The notes below the pieces were generated by a model. It saw nothing but the letters and a program-made list of their open reading frames with translations, did not search any database and had not been told where the DNA came from. Position numbers and translations under genes: made by a program. Shown piece by piece: positions 13,681 to 17,143 of a DNA stretch of 17,143 bases. How positions within the stretch are numbered: position 1 is the stretch's first letter; every line of letters begins with the position of its first letter. The stretch comes from DASXPG01 sp036493755 (GTDB lineage Bacteria > Gemmatimonadota > Gemmatimonadetes > Gemmatimonadales > JACORV01): assembly GCA_036493755.1 (NCBI GenBank), contig DASXPG010000038.1, forward strand, positions 1 through 17,143, in the 5' to 3' direction.

Positions 13681-15347
13681 TGGAGCGCCTGGCCCACCGC
13701 GTCGAGAACGCCGGGAAAGAGGTCGTCACGGACGGCCATCTCATCGGCGCGCCGCACCCCTTCCTCCAGAGCGTCAGGAGGAGCGCCGTCGGCCAGCGCC
13801 GCGACCAGCTTCTCGGCATCCCCGCAGTGGCCGGCGAAGCGCCGCTCGGCGTAGTCGCTGGCGGCGCCGGTCGAGATGACGAACTGCCAGTCCGAGGCCT
13901 GCGCGAGGAGGAGCGAGCGCGCCGCCTGCGCCAGGATGCGGCGCTGGGCCGCGTTGCCGGAGAGCGCGCGCCGCGCCACCGACCAGAACGCCTCTTCCAG
14001 CGGCCAGAGCCGCTGCCAGGTCCACGCGGTCTGGTCGTTCAGCCACATCGAGAAATCGCCGTTGGCGCCCCACGATCCTTCGCCGAGCCGCACCGTCGTC
14101 TTCGCCGGATGCGCCTCGACGTGCTCGCGCGCCGTGGCCGGGAGCACCGGGGAGCTGCCTAACGACCGGTACAGGTCGGCGATGAAGTCGACGCCCTCGA
14201 ACCACCAGTGGCCGAAGAGCTCGGTATCGAAGGGCGCGACGATGGCGTCATCCCCGGGATGCGTGGCCGCGATGTCGCCCAGGATCCAGGCGAAATGTTC
14301 GGCGTGCCGCCGGGCCCGCTCCCGCGCCGCCGCCGGATCGTAGGCCACCTTTCCGCCGAGATCCACGTCGCCGCCGGTCACGCGCCAGAGCTTGAGGCCG
14401 CCGGGCCAGCGGATCTTGTGGAATTCGAGATAGGCGGGATCGCCGGGAAAGCCTTCGTGGCGGCTCCAGACCTGGCGGGTGGAGCGGGGGTCGCGGACCA
14501 GCGCCTCGATCGGCCCACCGGACACCCGGTAGGCGCGGTACGGCGAACGGCGATGCGCCGAAGCGTGATCGGCATCGCCGCGGCCCACCGCGTGCTGGAC
14601 CTCGGTTTCGTTCGCGGCGCCACGCATCACTTCGCCGTACACGCCCAGATATTCCCCGGCCTGCGGCAGATGCGCGTCGACGAAAAAGTACCGGTAGCCT
14701 GCGGCCGCGAGGTGATGCGCGGTGCCCTGCCGGTACGCCTTCGCGCGGGCCCCCGGCGGATGCCACGGACCGGGCGGCCGGAAGGCGCACTCGGGTAGCC
14801 AGCAACCCGTCGGCGCGCGCCCGAAGAGCCGGCGGTGCTCGTTCAGTCCGGCGAAGAGCTGGAGCCGGATGCTCTCGTCGCGGCCGAGCAACGGCAGGAA
14901 GCCGTGGGTGGCGCACGACGACGTGATTTCGATGCGCCCTTCGTCCTGGTGCCGTCTGAACGCCGCGATCAGGTCACCGTCGGCGCGATGGAGCACATCG
15001 CGCAGGTGCGTCAGCCGGCCGCGCCAGAAAGCGACCAGCGGCAGCAGCGCGGCGTCGCCGGAGGCGGCGAGGGAGGCCGGGGCCTCCTCACAGGCGACCA
15101 GGCGCTGCGCGAAGAAGGCCTCGACCTCGGTCAGGAAGGCCGGATTGGACAGCTGGGCGGCGAGAACCGGCGTAATGCCTAACGTGACCGGCGCGGAGAC
15201 GCCGTCAGCGGCGAGACAATCGAGTGCGTCGAGCAGGGGGATGTAGGTGTCGACCGCCGCTTCGCAGAGCCAGTCGCTTCCGTGGGGCCATCGGCCGTAG
15301 TTGAGCACCCACGGGAGATGGCTGTGCAGCATGAGAACGAAATCCAT
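13677..15347 (-). CDS. GH57 1,4-alpha-glucan branching enzyme (DUF1957 type)
   Basis: It makes alpha-1,6 branches in glycogen by cutting and rejoining alpha-1,4 chains; in this operon it takes the place of GH13 GlgB. The protein is 556 residues, the usual size for bacterial GH57 branching enzymes. Motifs are HSHLPWV at 8-14, CATHGF at 145-150, GCWLPECAF with nucleophile Glu186, and APFDTELFGHWWFEG with acid/base Asp374. The C-terminal helical domain carries NDQTAWTW and LLLAQASDWQF. I start at ATG 15345-15347, which shares one base with the glgA stop (TGATG). A TTG one codon earlier is possible but less likely. Its stop overlaps the next gene as ATGA. Two CGTTAGGC motifs fall inside it (14157 and 15177). 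Confidence 0.94.
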   Translation of the reverse strand: MDFVLMLHSHLPWVLNYGRWPHGSDWLCEAAVDTYIPLLDALDCLAADGVSAPVTLGITPVLAAQLSNPAFLTEVEAFFAQRLVACEEAPASLAASGDAALLPLVAFWRGRLTHLRDVLHRADGDLIAAFRRHQDEGRIEITSSCATHGFLPLLGRDESIRLQLFAGLNEHRRLFGRAPTGCWLPECAFRPPGPWHPPGARAKAYRQGTAHHLAAAGYRYFFVDAHLPQAGEYLGVYGEVMRGAANETEVQHAVGRGDADHASAHRRSPYRAYRVSGGPIEALVRDPRSTRQVWSRHEGFPGDPAYLEFHKIRWPGGLKLWRVTGGDVDLGGKVAYDPAAARERARRHAEHFAWILGDIAATHPGDDAIVAPFDTELFGHWWFEGVDFIADLYRSLGSSPVLPATAREHVEAHPAKTTVRLGEGSWGANGDFSMWLNDQTAWTWQRLWPLEEAFWSVARRALSGNAAQRRILAQAARSLLLAQASDWQFVISTGAASDYAERRFAGHCGDAEKLVAALADGAPPDALEEGVRRADEMAVRDDLFPGVLDAVGQALQ

Positions 15348-16801
15348 CAACGGGCGGCCAGGGCGCGGTGATAGACCTCGACGTACCGGCTCACCGGCTC
15401 GGCCCAGGAGAAGTCGAGCCGCATCGCGGCGCGGGCGTGCTCCAGGTAGACCGGCTGGTCCTCGTAGACATCGAGGGCGCGGCGGACCGCGCGGTCGAGC
15501 TCGGCGGGCGTGTAGATCTCAAAGAGAAAGCCGGTGACGCCATCGATGATGGTGTCGGCCAGGCCGCCCACGCGCCGGGCGATGGGCAGCGCGCCATAAC
15601 GCTGGGCGCGCATCTGGGTCAGCCCGCAGGGCTCGTAGAGCGAAGGCATGAGCAGGAAGTTGGCACCGGCGAGGAGCCGATGCTCGAGCCGGTCGGTGAA
15701 GGCGGTGTTGAGGGCGATCCGCTCGGGGTTCCGGGCGGCGAGCCGGGTGAGGGCCTCTTCGTAGCGCGACTCGCCGGCACCCAGAAAGACGAATTGCGCG
15801 TCCATCGACGCCAGCGTCTCCGATCCGACGATCAGGTCCATCCCCTTCTGCGAGACCAGCCGCGCGCTCATCCCGAAGATCGGGACGCGGGTGCGCTGGG
15901 GCAATTTCCAGTGGCGCTGCAGCGCCGCCTTGCAGCTCGCCTTGCCGCGCAAATCGTCGGGCTTGTAGTGACCGGTGATCTCGGGATCGGAGCCGGGATC
16001 CCACAGCTCGGTGTCGATGCCGTTGCGGATTCCGACGAAGCGGTCGCCGAGACGCTGGAAGACGTCGTGGAGCCCGAAGCCGCCCACCTCGGTGCGCATC
16101 TCGATCGCGTGGGTGGGGCTCACCGTCGTCACCATGTCGGCGAACTTGAGCCCGCCCTTGAGATAGTTCAGCCGGCCATACCATTCCATGTAGTCGATCG
16201 ACCAGAACGATTGCGGCAGCCCGATCAGGGCCAGCGTGCCGCGGCCATAGTGGCCCTGGAATCCTCCATTGTGCACGGTGAGCACGCTGGGAACATCCGA
16301 GAGATCGGCGGCATCGGGAGCGACGCGCAGGTAGACGGGCGCGAGCGCGGTATGCCAGTCGTGGGCATGGAGCACGAGGCGATTCCCCGCCGTGGCCTTG
16401 AGACGGCGCGCGACTTCGATCGCCGAGCGGCTGAAGAGCGCGAAGCGGCGGTCGTTATCGGGATAGTCGCTGCCGCCCTCGCCGTAGATCCCATCGCGGT
16501 CGAATGACGGCGGATGGTCCAGGAAGAGGACGCAGGGGGCGCCGTCCCTGCCGTGCTGCTGCCAGCAACGGACTTCCTCGGTGAAGCCGCCGAGATCCAC
16601 GGTGAACGGCTCGCCTAACGGTTCGAGCTCCTTGATGTGCTCGCGGGCCATCCGGTAGAGCGGCATCATCACGCTGGCGTCGATGCCGGCGTGGGACTGG
16701 TAACCCGCCATATCGGCGACCGCCTGGCCGAGGCCGCCGGTGCGCGCAAAGGGCCAGAGCTCAGCGGTCAGATGCAGAACGCTGAAGCCGTCGCGCGCCA
16801 T
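15347..16801 (-). CDS. glgA: Glycogen synthase (GT5), copy 2
   Basis: Nucleotide-glucose-dependent alpha-1,4-glucan synthase, 484 residues, without the N-terminal extension of copy 1. Motifs are LHLTAELWPF, HAHDWHT, TVSPTHA, GIRNGID, SARLVSQKGMDL, PSLYEPCGLTQM and RRVGGLADTI. The N-terminal KTGGL motif reads RTGGL (Arg20), a conservative change of the ADP-glucose-contacting lysine. The start ATG 16799-16801 lies 2 bases after the glgP stop, and the stop overlaps the branching-enzyme start, so the genes are tightly coupled. Both copies share unusual GT5 features such as GGFGL after TVS and IRNGID for the more usual ILNGVD, so they belong to the same subgroup, probably by an old duplication (inference). 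Confidence 0.94.
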   Translation of the reverse strand: MARDGFSVLHLTAELWPFARTGGLGQAVADMAGYQSHAGIDASVMMPLYRMAREHIKELEPLGEPFTVDLGGFTEEVRCWQQHGRDGAPCVLFLDHPPSFDRDGIYGEGGSDYPDNDRRFALFSRSAIEVARRLKATAGNRLVLHAHDWHTALAPVYLRVAPDAADLSDVPSVLTVHNGGFQGHYGRGTLALIGLPQSFWSIDYMEWYGRLNYLKGGLKFADMVTTVSPTHAIEMRTEVGGFGLHDVFQRLGDRFVGIRNGIDTELWDPGSDPEITGHYKPDDLRGKASCKAALQRHWKLPQRTRVPIFGMSARLVSQKGMDLIVGSETLASMDAQFVFLGAGESRYEEALTRLAARNPERIALNTAFTDRLEHRLLAGANFLLMPSLYEPCGLTQMRAQRYGALPIARRVGGLADTIIDGVTGFLFEIYTPAELDRAVRRALDVYEDQPVYLEHARAAMRLDFSWAEPVSRYVEVYHRALAAR

Positions 16802-16803
16802 GA

Positions 16804-17143
16804 TCAGCCGGCCGGCGGGTCGTCGTCCGGCAGAACGCCGGATGCGGCCGGGAGGTAATAGTCGCGCACGTACTGCTGCACCATGCGACCGGCGGTGAAG
16901 CGCTCGCCGGCGGTGCGGATGGCATGCTTCATCATCGCCGTCCAGCGCCGCGGGATGCCGGCGGCATCGCGATCGTAGAAGGCGGGCACGACTTCATTCT
17001 CGAGCAGGGTGAAGAGATTCTCGACGTCGACGGCATCGACGTCGCTGTTCTCCGGAGCGAGAGGAATCGCCCAGCCGTTGTAGCCGGTATAACCCTCCGC
17101 CCACCAGCCGTCGAGGGTGCTGATCTGCGGCACGCCGTTCAGC
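16804..17143 (-). CDS. glgP: Alpha-glucan (glycogen) phosphorylase, C-terminal part (runs off right edge)
   Basis: GT35 enzyme releasing glucose-1-phosphate from alpha-1,4-glucan with pyridoxal phosphate. Only the last 112 residues are present, including the family segment STLDGWWAEGYTGYNGWAIP and a C-terminal helical part with AFYDRDAAGIPRRWTAMMKH and MVQQYVRDYYLPA. This pattern fits the short bacterial alpha-glucan phosphorylase subgroup. The PLP lysine region is outside the window. The frame is open to the window edge; the GTG at 17131-17133 is internal, as LNGVPQIS reads through it. It is the most upstream visible gene of the glgP-glgA-GH57-GH57 operon. Confidence 0.9.
   Translation of the reverse strand, partial: LNGVPQISTLDGWWAEGYTGYNGWAIPLAPENSDVDAVDVENLFTLLENEVVPAFYDRDAAGIPRRWTAMMKHAIRTAGERFTAGRMVQQYVRDYYLPAASGVLPDDDPPAG

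Larger units (their letters stand above)
1101..16620 (-). repeat. Dispersed octamer CGTTAGGC, seven copies on the minus strand
   Basis: Exact copies (plus-strand GCCTAACG) start at 1101, 4877, 5435, 12904, 14157, 15177 and 16613. I see no exact copy in the opposite orientation. Near matches are CGTTAGGT at 148-155 (plus strand, over the tuf ribosome-binding site) and GGTTAGGC at 3065-3072 (plus strand, inside treY). All seven exact copies lie in glucan genes and are read as xCG-TTA-GGC, coding for Leu-Gly. Confidence 0.8.

Noticed and set aside
1101..16620. Integron attC sites or a gene-cassette array, from the GCCTAAC/GTTAGGC words
   Set aside because: Copies are single, all in one orientation, inside conserved housekeeping genes, and lack the paired inverse-core/core arms of an attC site. 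No integrase is present.

Overview
This GC-rich window (roughly two-thirds G+C by eye) comes from a free-living bacterium and is dominated by storage-glucan and trehalose genes on the minus strand. I lean towards Gemmatimonadota or a similar soil lineage. The grounds are high GC, GH57-type rather than GH13-type branching, small DUF4142 lipoproteins and heavily Ser/Thr-rich exported proteins. No 16S rRNA or other decisive marker is present, so the placement is inference.

Layout, left to right. Positions 1-137 hold the start of tuf (EF-Tu). Upstream of it, on the same strand, are tRNA-Thr(GGT), tRNA-Gly(TCC), tRNA-Tyr(GTA) and tRNA-Thr(TGT), driven by a clear sigma70-like promoter at 670-698. 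This is the same gene order as the E. coli thrU-tyrU-glyT-thrT-tufB operon. Positions 819-8490 hold a minus-strand unit transcribed in the order cysS, glgA (copy 1), glgX/treX, treY; the last three are joined by 4-base stop/start overlaps. The glgX frame carries an in-frame TGA between its first and second catalytic motifs. Positions 8501-8574 form a purine/pyrimidine inverted repeat ahead of cysS. Positions 8584-12092 hold two DUF4142 proteins on the minus strand, one compact lipoprotein and one with very large Ser/Thr/Ala/Asn-rich extensions. They flank a single plus-strand NAD-dependent epimerase/dehydratase-like gene. Positions 12307-17143 hold a second tightly packed minus-strand operon in the order glgP (cut by the window edge), glgA (copy 2), GH57 branching enzyme, GH57/DUF3536 protein.

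Together the genes describe making and breaking alpha-1,4/1,6-glucan. Two divergent glycogen synthases extend chains, a GH57 enzyme introduces branches, GlgP phosphorolyses chains, GlgX/TreX debranches, and TreY converts maltodextrin ends to maltooligosyltrehalose. TreZ, which would release trehalose, and GlgC, which makes ADP-glucose, are not in the window.

The most unusual signals are these. (1) The octamer CGTTAGGC occurs seven times, always on the minus (coding) strand and always in the same codon phase as xCG-TTA-GGC. It supplies seven of the nine TTA leucine codons I could find. (2) The in-frame TGA in glgX. (3) Both glycogen synthases lack the lysine of the N-terminal KTGGL motif. (4) A DUF4142 helical domain is split by a long disordered insert.
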